Part shown: positions 24,076-31,064 of the stretch, piece after piece
Layout of the letters: each line of letters opens with the position of its first letter
Numbering within the stretch: the stretch's first letter is position 1
Assembly (NCBI GenBank): GCA_001820935.1
Contig: MHRI01000007.1
Coordinates: 14,996-56,832, forward strand
Reading direction: 5' to 3'
DNA: 41,837 bases
From: Candidatus Taylorbacteria bacterium RIFCSPHIGHO2_01_FULL_51_15
GTDB taxonomy: Bacteria > Patescibacteriota > Minisyncoccia > Phycocordibacterales > UBA10002
The notes under the pieces: generated by a model
Told to the model about the DNA's origin: nothing
Seen by the model: the letters and a program-made list of their open reading frames with translations, nothing else
Database searches by the model: none
Program-made: the position numbers and the translations under genes

Positions 24076-24771
24076 ATGAGTTCAAACGAAACCATTTTAA
24101 TCTCAGTCGGCGGTTCAATCATTATTCCTGAAGAGATTGATGTCGGGACGGTGCGCGAGTTTAAGCGCGTCATTCTTTCCGAAGTCTCGGAGGGAAAGAG
24201 ATTTATCTTGATGGTTGGCGGCGGTAAGACTTGTCGCAAGTATCAAGCGGCAGCTAAAGCCATCGAGCCGACGCTCACGAATAACGATCTTGATTGGATC
24301 GGTATCCATAGCACCCGCTTCAATGCGCACTTCCTTCGCCAAATTTTCCAAGAACACGCGTTTGAAGATATCATTCTTGACCCGAATATTCCGGTTGAAA
24401 CTTCAAAGAGTATCATCGTTGCTGGAGGGTGGCGACCGACTGCAAGCACCGATCACAGCGCTGTGTTGGTTGCAAAAGCCTACGGTTTAAAGAGAGTAAT
24501 CAACCTCTCCAACATTGACTATGTATACGATAGTGATCCGAAAAAGAATCCAAGTGCCAAAAAGTTAGAGCGTATTTCTTGGAAAGAATTTCGCAACATC
24601 ATCCCCAAAACGTGGGGTCCGGGTATGAACGCGCCCTTCGATCCCATCGCGGCGGGAGAAGCCGAGAAACTTGGCCTCGAGGTGGCGGTTATGAACGGAA
24701 CTAACATTGGAAATTTAGAGAATTACCTCCGTGGGAAGACGTTCAAAGGAACGGTGATATCCAGTGAGTAG
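24076..24771 (+). CDS. pyrH: UMP kinase, archaeal-like branch
   Basis: The 231-aa protein belongs to the amino acid kinase superfamily: VGGSIIIPEEID at the start, MVGGGKTCRKYQAAAK, STDHSAVLVAKAYGLKRVINLSNIDYVYDSDPKKNP and WGPGMNAPFDPIAA. These patterns fit archaeal-type UMP kinase (UMP to UDP), more than the usual bacterial PyrH. It lies 17 nt after adk and is likely cotranscribed, pairing two nucleotide kinases. The position between adk and map is not typical of the spc operon. Confidence 0.82.
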   Translation: MSSNETILISVGGSIIIPEEIDVGTVREFKRVILSEVSEGKRFILMVGGGKTCRKYQAAAKAIEPTLTNNDLDWIGIHSTRFNAHFLRQIFQEHAFEDIILDPNIPVETSKSIIVAGGWRPTASTDHSAVLVAKAYGLKRVINLSNIDYVYDSDPKKNPSAKKLERISWKEFRNIIPKTWGPGMNAPFDPIAAGEAEKLGLEVAVMNGTNIGNLENYLRGKTFKGTVISSE

Positions 24772-24796
24772 AGAGTAGCTAGTAGTGAGTAGAAAA

Positions 24797-25240
24797 ATGC
24801 AGATTTCTCCACAGAGTCGATCAACATTCCCGGTAGGGGTTACCACGCTTGTCATTCGGGATGGAAAGATCCTGCTGGGAAAAAGAAAAGGCGTGCACGG
24901 TGACGGCTGCTGGGCGCTGCCTGGGGGACACCTAGAACGAAAAGAACCAATGGAATTGGCGGCAAAGCGGGAACTTTTTGAAGAGACTGGTCTTATCGCT
25001 GAGAGAGTACTTTTTCACGTCTTGGTAAATCACCCAAATCGCCTAGACAGCGATCATTATGTGCATGTCGGTTTCTTGGCAGAAGGGGTAGCCGGTGAGG
25101 TGCAGAATAAAGAGCCCGATAAATGCAGTGAGTGGGGGTGGTTTCTACTAAGCGCGCTTCCTTCACCGATCTACTTCTCCCACGGCGAGATTATACAGGC
25201 GTTCAGAGATGGTAACGCGTTCAAAAATATATCCGAGTGA
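24797..25240 (+). CDS. Nudix hydrolase
   Basis: From the ATG at 24797 the protein is 147 aa; a GTG 12 nt upstream is an alternative. The full Nudix box is present (GHLERKEPMELAAKRELFEETGL), with WALPGGHLE ahead of it. The substrate cannot be read from the sequence; a cleansing or nucleotide-sugar role is possible. It follows pyrH by 25 nt across CTAG/AGTAG words. Confidence 0.88.
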   Translation: MQISPQSRSTFPVGVTTLVIRDGKILLGKRKGVHGDGCWALPGGHLERKEPMELAAKRELFEETGLIAERVLFHVLVNHPNRLDSDHYVHVGFLAEGVAGEVQNKEPDKCSEWGWFLLSALPSPIYFSHGEIIQAFRDGNAFKNISE

Positions 25241-25294
25241 GGAAGGTAAAGATGCTTTTTAGGGGACAAAAGACTTAGTAAGCTTATTATCTGC

Positions 25295-26071
25295 ATGGGA
25301 GTAACGGTCAAAACAGCTAAAGAAATAGAGATTCTCCGGGAAGGAGGCAAACGTTTAGGGGAGATCTTGCAGAAGGTCGCGGCAGAGGTGAAGCCGGGAG
25401 TTTCAGGCAAGATGCTGAACGACCTCGCGGAGACACTCATGCGGGAGAAGGGGGACAGCCCTTCGTTTTTAGGATATTCTCCCCGGGGAGCTAAGCGGGC
25501 ATTCCCCGCCGCGCTCTGCGTTTCGGTGAATGATGAGGTCGTGCATGGTATCCCCAATGAGAAAGAAAAAATCTTGCGCGAAGGAGATATCGTGGCCCTC
25601 GACGCCGGCCTCATACATAAAGGGCTGTTTACGGATAGCGCGATGACGATCGGGGTGGGGAAGATAGACGAGGGAGGGCAGAACCTTATTGACACGACGA
25701 AGAAAGCTCTCGCGGTCGGTATTGGAGCGGTGCGTGCAGGAGCGACAACCGGAGATATCGGATTCGCAATTGAAAAGTTTGTGACCTCCGCCGGGAGTTT
25801 CGGTATTGTTCGAGACCTGGCGGGCCACGGAGTCGGCTACAGCGTGCACGAGGAACCGCTCATACCCAATTTTGGAAAGAAAGGCGAGGGCACCGCACTC
25901 AAGGCAGGTATGGTGATCGCGATCGAACCGATGCTAAATGAAGGCAAAGCGGCGGTAAAGATTGACGGGGACGGATACACCTACCGTACCAAAGATGGCA
26001 CACGGAGCGCCCATTTTGAGCACACCGTTGTCGTGACCGAGAAAGGGGCGGAGATTTTGACGAAAGTGTGA
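25295..26071 (+). CDS. map: methionine aminopeptidase, type I
   Basis: The 258-aa protein removes N-terminal Met. Metal-binding motifs are visible: DIVALDAGLIHKGLFTDSAM, LAGHGVGYSVHEEPLIPN, VIAIEPM and the final HFEHTVVVTEKGAEILTKV. The length is normal. Its last 15 bases before the final codons (GGCGGAGATTTTGAC) recur at 26675-26689, beyond the toxin-antitoxin pair, within a second copy of the map tail. Confidence 0.95.
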   Translation: MGVTVKTAKEIEILREGGKRLGEILQKVAAEVKPGVSGKMLNDLAETLMREKGDSPSFLGYSPRGAKRAFPAALCVSVNDEVVHGIPNEKEKILREGDIVALDAGLIHKGLFTDSAMTIGVGKIDEGGQNLIDTTKKALAVGIGAVRAGATTGDIGFAIEKFVTSAGSFGIVRDLAGHGVGYSVHEEPLIPNFGKKGEGTALKAGMVIAIEPMLNEGKAAVKIDGDGYTYRTKDGTRSAHFEHTVVVTEKGAEILTKV

Positions 26072-26077
26072 TATACT
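26069..26077 (+). promoter_or_regulatory. extended -10 promoter of the toxin-antitoxin pair
   Basis: TGATATACT overlaps the map stop codon (TGA, 26069-26071) and lies 9 nt before the antitoxin ATG. Confidence 0.5.
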
Positions 26078-26086
26078 TGATCCGAT

Positions 26087-26242
26087 ATGCAAAAGGCTAA
26101 ACTAAAAAGAGTCCGTATAGATCCGTGGAATATGAGCGGGGCCGAACGCCTCGCTATTTGGAGACGTGCGCAAGCGGTATGGAGCAAGCGAAGAGTTGAC
26201 CCAATAAAAGAATTAAATAAGATAAGGCGAGAGTGGCGTTAA
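26087..26242 (+). CDS. small putative antitoxin (51 aa)
   Basis: The frame encodes MQKAKLKRVRIDPWNMSG and then AERLAIWRRAQAVWSKRR, a basic, Trp-rich helical peptide ending KIRREWR. It ends 3 nt before the PIN-domain gene, the usual antitoxin-toxin layout. No DNA-binding fold of the VapB, Phd or RelB families is recognised, so the antitoxin role rests on position and size. Confidence 0.6.
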   Translation: MQKAKLKRVRIDPWNMSGAERLAIWRRAQAVWSKRRVDPIKELNKIRREWR

Positions 26243-26245
26243 TTC

Positions 26246-26620
26246 ATGGTAACGCTTGATACGAATGCGGTTATTTATTACCTAAAGGGTGACGTTGCCG
26301 CGACGGCCGTGCTCGAGCCGATTATTCGCGGGTACACTCCCATGTTTATCGCCACTATTACCGAGGTTGAATTATTCAGTTTGCCTACCATTACTGCAGA
26401 AGAAAGTGGACGAATTGAGCTATTACTCCCCCTTTTTTCTATCCTCGCGCTCGATTCGCGGATGGCGCGCAAAGCAGCCGAACTCCGTCGGCTCTATCCG
26501 AAACTCAAAATAGCAGACAGCATCGTCGCGGCCGCTGCGCTTTTCACCCACTCGACTCTTTTGACGAGAAACGTAAAGGACTTCAAAAGGATTTCAGGCC
26601 TCTCCGTACAATCCGTTTAA
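26246..26620 (+). CDS. PIN-domain ribonuclease toxin (VapC-like)
   Basis: The 124-aa protein shows LDTNAVIYYLKG (Asp5), TEVELFS (acidic residues 40 and 42), KIADSIVAAAA and LLTRNVKDFKRISGL: the complete acidic set of the PIN fold. Such toxins cleave tRNA or rRNA to stop translation. With the upstream 51-aa gene it forms a type II-like toxin-antitoxin pair. It is placed exactly at the map 3' end, followed by a leftover map tail, so it looks inserted. Confidence 0.85.
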   Translation: MVTLDTNAVIYYLKGDVAATAVLEPIIRGYTPMFIATITEVELFSLPTITAEESGRIELLLPLFSILALDSRMARKAAELRRLYPKLKIADSIVAAAALFTHSTLLTRNVKDFKRISGLSVQSV

Positions 26621-26624
26621 CTTG

Positions 26625-26699
26625 TACGATTCAGTAGGCCTATTCGAACACACGCTTCTTGTGGCCGAAACAGAGGCGGAGATTTTGACTTATGTATAA
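26625..26699 (+). pseudogene. remnant of the map 3' end
   Basis: The frame reads YDSVGLFEHTLLVAETEA and then EILTYV, with a TAA stop. It aligns with the map C-terminus (HFEHTVVVTEKGAEILTKV) and shares 15 identical bases. No start or upstream domain is present. It is best read as the original map tail displaced when the toxin-antitoxin pair entered. Confidence 0.75.
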
Positions 26700-26728
26700 A
26701 AAAGAGGCCTGGATTGCTCCAAGCCTCT
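26698..26728 (-). terminator. terminator of the 480-aa minus-strand gene
   Basis: GAGGC-TGGA/TCCA-GCCTC stem; on the minus strand it is followed by TTTTTT. Confidence 0.75.
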
Positions 26729-26750
26729 CGTGAAGAACTGTCGTGGCTAT

Positions 26751-28202
26751 TTAGGCGGCCACCGGCGCTTGCTCGTCTTTCTCAGACGATGTTTTCCTTC
26801 CCCGCGGCTTTTGAGGTTTTGCGTTGTTAATCGCCTCCTCTAAGTCGTTGGTTCCCGCAGCCGCCGTAGCTGGCTCGGGTGAAGGATCAGTCGGTTTAGC
26901 CTCCGACGTGGGCTGATGTGCTACGCTCCGCTTTCGGGCGATAATTCCTTGTTCTCGCATCCATTTCGGGACGCCGTAGGAGTGGAATGCGTGTTGGATG
27001 GCGTAGAGGAGCGCCTCTCCCTTGATGGCCGTTGCTGGCACGTCCCCCTGGCTGAATCCATTCATGATTTTCTTCTTGCGGAAGATGTACTTCCACTTAT
27101 CCTGAATGTCCGCATGGGTATCCACCACCTTGAGAGCTTGCCACGGAATGTTCCGTGGGTTCCACCCGGACGCGAGGAGTTCCAGCGTCTGAATCATCTG
27201 CCAGAGGCAGACGAGACTGACGGGGAGCTTTTGGTCCATGTAAATGGCCAGATTCCCCGCGACGTTTTGCACTACGACAATCCCGATCCCCTGCACCTCT
27301 TTGCTATGGCTGGCGTGGGGGATGAGTGGATTGTCCGTTTGCACAAAAATCGCCTTGATCTCGGTCTCCTTGCCGTAGTGTTGGGTCTTCACGGTGTGGC
27401 GCTGTGCCGTTTGGCACAGGTCCACCGCTTCCCAGTACAGCAATTCATCCTGATAGAGGCCGCGAAGGAGATTTTGGACAATCTTCTTGCCCTCCTTCGG
27501 CCCCTCTTCGCAGATGAGACAGTCTGTGATGGCGGAGAGTTCCAGAATACTGTTGTTCTTGCGTTCAACACTTTTCTGGACCAACTGCCGCAGACTCTTG
27601 CAGGCCCGCTCGTCGGTAAAGAGTGGCGACTTCCCCCCGCACATCTCCTCGTAAAAGGAGAGCAGGGTTCCATCGTCAACATTCTTCACCCGCCGGTGAA
27701 TCAAGCCATGATGCACGTAATGCATGACGGCGATGATGTAGTTAGCGACGGCGTGTCGGTTAATGACGCGGTGCATAATCCGGATAATCGCGGGGAGCTC
27801 GGTCCGGCTCCCCGCGTCCTCCACAGTCTTGCGGACTGCGGCGGTGATGCGTTGGAGCGGCCGGTCTTCCTCAATTCCGAGGAATTCAGTCATCGCCTCG
27901 GTTGCGGACTCTCCGAACTTCCCGAATCGGCCTCCACCCGTCCCAATGACGAGCTCTTGCCGCTTCTGAAAATACGATTCCGGCTGGTTCGCGATTCCCT
28001 CACTGAGTTCCAGTGTCGCGGTTTTGAGCCCTGGAAAACGCTCGTCTCCCTGTTTGAAGGAGCGCGCGCGGCGGAGTGCCTCAATGGCGTCCAATCTGAG
28101 AAACTTTGGGAGCCACACCTTGTTGACTCGGTAAGATGCGAAGGTGAGGGCTTCGGACGGTTCGGCGGTGGGCGGGGTGTTTTCTGTTTTCATAATTTCC
28201 AT
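26751..28202 (-). CDS. hypothetical protein (483 aa)
   Basis: The longest frame starts at 28322, inside the -35 box of a strong promoter, so I place the start at the ATG of 28202 (MEIMKTENTPPTAEPSE). A His-rich segment HYVHHGLIHRR lies near residue 165 and a Cys pair CLIC near 225; the stretch AIFVQTDNPLIPHASHSKEVQGIGIVVVQN recalls hypothetical CPR proteins, and MYG1-like DHH hydrolases only distantly. The last 70 residues are disordered and Lys/Pro-rich. No function is assigned. A good promoter and terminator frame it as a monocistronic unit. Confidence 0.75.
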   Translation of the reverse strand: MEIMKTENTPPTAEPSEALTFASYRVNKVWLPKFLRLDAIEALRRARSFKQGDERFPGLKTATLELSEGIANQPESYFQKRQELVIGTGGGRFGKFGESATEAMTEFLGIEEDRPLQRITAAVRKTVEDAGSRTELPAIIRIMHRVINRHAVANYIIAVMHYVHHGLIHRRVKNVDDGTLLSFYEEMCGGKSPLFTDERACKSLRQLVQKSVERKNNSILELSAITDCLICEEGPKEGKKIVQNLLRGLYQDELLYWEAVDLCQTAQRHTVKTQHYGKETEIKAIFVQTDNPLIPHASHSKEVQGIGIVVVQNVAGNLAIYMDQKLPVSLVCLWQMIQTLELLASGWNPRNIPWQALKVVDTHADIQDKWKYIFRKKKIMNGFSQGDVPATAIKGEALLYAIQHAFHSYGVPKWMREQGIIARKRSVAHQPTSEAKPTDPSPEPATAAAGTNDLEEAINNAKPQKPRGRKTSSEKDEQAPVAA

Positions 28203-28293
28203 CTTCGTTCTATGCAGTGTAGGGCTAACGAAAAAGGCCCCGTTTTTGGTATACGGAAAGTAGCTTACTTCTGTCGAAGAGCCACTGCAGACT

Positions 28294-28322
28294 ATAGTAG
28301 CATATTTAACTGTATAAGTCAA
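28294..28322 (-). promoter_or_regulatory. strong promoter of the 483-aa gene
   Basis: On the minus strand: TTGACT (28322-28317), exactly 17 nt, TACTAT (28299-28294). Predicted leader about 85 nt to the ATG at 28202. Confidence 0.8.
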
Positions 28323-28422
28323 TAGTTACAGGGTCCCAAAAATAGCGTATTTTAAGGGTTAAATAGTTTTACTCCCCCTACCTTGGAATCCATTAGAAAC
28401 CTGTTGTGCTAAACTAGTTCCC

Positions 28423-29151
28423 ATGACAAAAGCAGAAGGATCTGGATTTGAACTCCCAGAAAAACCACCAACTTTTGATCTCTCCGATGAATCTCCTGAC
28501 CCGGAAGATGTCGTTCTGCCGTCTTCAGGTCAGCACATTGATTCTGCAGCAAAAGAAAGAGAAAAGTCTCCCACTGTTCACCCAACTGGGGAAGGAGTCC
28601 TACCTAAAGCGGTCGAAAAGAAACCTGAAGAGAAAATTCTCCCAGTTTCCCAAAAGAATGTTCCGGAGCGGACAAGGACTTCAGCGGAAGAAAAAGCGCG
28701 AGCTTTTAATGACTATTTCAAACCGGTAAAGACAGGCACACAGCTTATAGATTTGATTGTCGATATGCCATACAGTTCCAAGCTGCAGGAGATCATGAGC
28801 GTTCGACAACTTGAAACATTTGCAGGTCAATTTCATAAGAAAGTTCTCGCATTCTTTCGTGATTTTGAGGAGGGGAAGGAGGCGAAGACCATGGAGGAAC
28901 TAGAAAAGGCTGGTGAAGACTTTATCTCTTCTGAGAAAATTCCTTCTGGGTGCAGGACTGCCATCCGCGCCATTGTGAATGCCGATATTCAGAAGAAACT
29001 TCAGCCAAAGGCCGAGGCTCTTGCTCCAGAAGCGGCGAGGGAGGTAAAGACCGAGGGATCCGCCTCTGAAAAACCAAAGCCGCTTAGCGCCGCACAAATA
29101 GTAGAAAACTATCGGAAAAGGAAAGAGGCTGAAAAGAAGGAAAAAGCTTAA
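28423..29151 (+). CDS. hypothetical protein with disordered N-terminus (242 aa)
   Basis: The first 90 residues are Pro/Glu/Ser/Lys-rich and probably disordered. A predicted helical core follows (NDYFKPVKTGTQLIDLIVDMPYSSKLQEIMSVRQLETFAGQFHKKVLAFF), then a charged C-terminus ending RKRKEAEKKEKA. No family is recognised. An extended -10 TGCTAAACT (28408-28415) ends 7 nt before ATG, so the mRNA may be leaderless. It heads a row of same-strand genes ending with the TraG/VirB4-like ATPase. Confidence 0.7.
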   Translation: MTKAEGSGFELPEKPPTFDLSDESPDPEDVVLPSSGQHIDSAAKEREKSPTVHPTGEGVLPKAVEKKPEEKILPVSQKNVPERTRTSAEEKARAFNDYFKPVKTGTQLIDLIVDMPYSSKLQEIMSVRQLETFAGQFHKKVLAFFRDFEEGKEAKTMEELEKAGEDFISSEKIPSGCRTAIRAIVNADIQKKLQPKAEALAPEAAREVKTEGSASEKPKPLSAAQIVENYRKRKEAEKKEKA

Positions 29152-29158
29152 CATCTCG

Positions 29159-29186
29159 TTGCACAAAAAAATCCCCATACTACTTA
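29159..29186 (+). promoter_or_regulatory. candidate promoter of the coiled-coil gene
   Basis: TTGCAC (29159-29164), 16-nt spacer, TACTTA (29181-29186); ATG at 29208. Confidence 0.4.
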
Positions 29187-29207
29187 GTCACCTTCAAGTC
29201 TAATTCT

Positions 29208-30560
29208 ATGACCACTTCTCCAGAAACTGCCCCGGTAGAAAAAAAGCGCACTCTCGATGAGATGCTTGACGCTGACGGGTTTAGCTCATGGCTCGAGCGG
29301 GTTCCTGCTGCGAAGGGCCTTAACATGAGCGATGCCAATCGCGATCAGGTTGAGAAGTTCTATAAGGCTTGGGAAGCGAGCAAAGCCGTGGCTGAAAAGT
29401 CCGAGGAGATCTACAACCAAAAACTGGCCAGCGAAGAATTGGGTAACCTTACTTCTGAAGAAGCCGCAGAGATTGCGGCACTCGTCGGTAATGAGGCGGT
29501 TCTGCATCCTGAAAGCATGGTGGCGCGGCAAGAGCAATTTGAACTTTTGGAGAAATTACCTAAGGACATCGCGGCCGGGGAACAAGAACTGGCCGAACTT
29601 GCCGCGAAAACGGGAGGCATTGATGACCTTAAGCAGAAAATTAAGGAGGCAAAAGAAAAAAATGAGGATTTTAAGAAAGGGACGGCTGATCTTCCTAAAG
29701 AAGTCCAACTTACCGTTCGAGAATCTCTTTCTCGCTTATTTGAACGATGGAAGCCCCTGGGAAAGAGTCTGGACCAGAAAATCAAAGATGCAAAGGATGA
29801 TAAAAACACCGAAGCCGAAGCAAAGTTTTCGAAGCTTAAAAAACGACTCGAGGAAGAAGAGAAAATAGCGAAAACGCGAGCTGACATAGAGACAAAATAC
29901 CAGACGTCGTTCAGTGCTGCCGGCTGGAAGAATGAAGTTGGAGAATTAGACTCAAAAATCAAGCAGTTTGAGGAGGATTTAAAGAATAGAGAAACTGGTA
30001 AAACTCTACTCGATGCCACGACGGAAAGAGTAAAACAGCTCAAAGAGCAAAGCTCTAACCTGCGAAGACAGGTCTGTGCCAAGATTCCAGTCCATGCCGC
30101 CGTCCATAAGCGCGTAAGTGAAGAGGTGCAGGCGAAACTCATAAGTGCCACCTCGTCTAAAGAACTCTACGTCATTGAAGAGGCGGTGCAAGAAACACGG
30201 CGCCTCGAAGCCCTTGCAAAAAGTGGAGGAAGTGGGAGTAGCTATTTGGATGATTTACCAGTGCCCGTTTCAGAATACAAAACGGATATCAACGCTCAGA
30301 TTGAGCTTGTGGTTAACAAGATGCTTGTAAAAGCCATAGATGAAATACCGACAGGTGTGTCCATGACACTCTTCGAATCAGAGCTCCAGGAGTTCATGGA
30401 CAAGGCGAGAGCGGGACTTGGGTTCAAGACACCAGATGAGAGCCGGAGGTTTGTCATCGGCATACTCGAGGAGCAGAGGAAAAAGGCGGCGAAAAATCCT
30501 GGTACCGGGAGGGCGACATATCTAAGCCGACTCATCTGGAAACTTGCACACGGGAAGTAA
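29208..30560 (+). CDS. coiled-coil hypothetical protein (450 aa)
   Basis: The protein is rich in Lys, Glu and Ala, with long predicted coiled coils (residues about 60-300, for example KLKKRLEEEEKIAKTRADIE). There is no signal peptide or TM segment. A C-terminal helical domain (residues about 360-450) ends ATYLSRLIWKLAHGK. I recognise no family. It could be a scaffold or a partner of the ATPase encoded downstream; this is inference from position only. Confidence 0.75.
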   Translation: MTTSPETAPVEKKRTLDEMLDADGFSSWLERVPAAKGLNMSDANRDQVEKFYKAWEASKAVAEKSEEIYNQKLASEELGNLTSEEAAEIAALVGNEAVLHPESMVARQEQFELLEKLPKDIAAGEQELAELAAKTGGIDDLKQKIKEAKEKNEDFKKGTADLPKEVQLTVRESLSRLFERWKPLGKSLDQKIKDAKDDKNTEAEAKFSKLKKRLEEEEKIAKTRADIETKYQTSFSAAGWKNEVGELDSKIKQFEEDLKNRETGKTLLDATTERVKQLKEQSSNLRRQVCAKIPVHAAVHKRVSEEVQAKLISATSSKELYVIEEAVQETRRLEALAKSGGSGSSYLDDLPVPVSEYKTDINAQIELVVNKMLVKAIDEIPTGVSMTLFESELQEFMDKARAGLGFKTPDESRRFVIGILEEQRKKAAKNPGTGRATYLSRLIWKLAHGK

Positions 30561-30599
30561 ACGAATCACTCTATTTAGCACCATCTAGTTCTCTCATCC

Positions 30600-30887
30600 A
30601 TGAAAGAGTTTGTCGCACAATTTAAGGCATTACTCGATGCCGGTAAGCTCGAAGAAGCGAAGGCTCTTCTCTCGACGCTTGGCAGTCTCCCAGAAACGGC
30701 GGAAGAGCGCGCGGAGGCCAAGCTCTTTATGACAGACCTCTACGTACGTCTTACCAACGCGGCGAACCAAGCGTACCTCGACATCCTTCATGACTCCATA
30801 GCTAAACTGAAAGTACTCGCCGCGAAAGATAGAGACATTGACGAAGCGGCAAAGCTCGCGAAAGCGCGGGCGAGCCTTGCGGAGTAG
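30600..30887 (+). CDS. small helical hypothetical protein (95 aa)
   Basis: The protein is all helical, alternating Leu/Ala with Lys/Glu (MKEFVAQFKALLDAGKLEEAKALLSTLG). It looks like a compact two- or three-helix bundle, weakly reminiscent of TPR-like hairpins. It lies 39 nt after the coiled-coil gene and just before the palindrome cluster upstream of the ATPase gene. The function is unknown. Confidence 0.65.
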   Translation: MKEFVAQFKALLDAGKLEEAKALLSTLGSLPETAEERAEAKLFMTDLYVRLTNAANQAYLDILHDSIAKLKVLAAKDRDIDEAAKLAKARASLAE

Positions 30888-30934
30888 TCTTCGTTAGGCG
30901 GGCCGCACTCGCGAATTAGGCTTTTTTTCTTGCT

Positions 30935-31010
30935 TCTCCACCTCTTTAGAGGGGGAGATACAGAGGGGGGTGCTCTCACCCCACCTCAATCTTCCCCTCT
31001 GAAGAGGGGA
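30935..31010. repeat. pair of REP-like palindromes upstream of the ATPase gene
   Basis: TCTCCACCTCT/AGAGGGGGAGA (30935-30958) matches the palindrome inside comEC; TTCCCCTCT/AGAGGGGA (30992-31010) is a second, shorter one. GAGGGGGG and CACCCCAC words lie between them. Confidence 0.6.
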
Positions 31011-31049
31011 GGAGGAGCCTCGTGCTTTCAGGTTTTTGCGCCCTTTCGT

Positions 31050-31057
31050 GGTACTAT
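31050..31057 (+). promoter_or_regulatory. extended -10 of the TraG/VirB4-like ATPase gene
   Basis: TGG-TACTAT ends 7 nt before the ATG at 31065, predicting a leaderless mRNA. No clear -35. Confidence 0.5.
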
Positions 31058-31064
31058 ATTTGCT

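Noticed and set aside
26916-28325. Long plus-strand frame (469 aa) opposite the 483-aa gene
   Set aside because: The minus-strand gene has a consensus promoter and a terminator; the plus frame has odd composition and mirrors its codon pattern.
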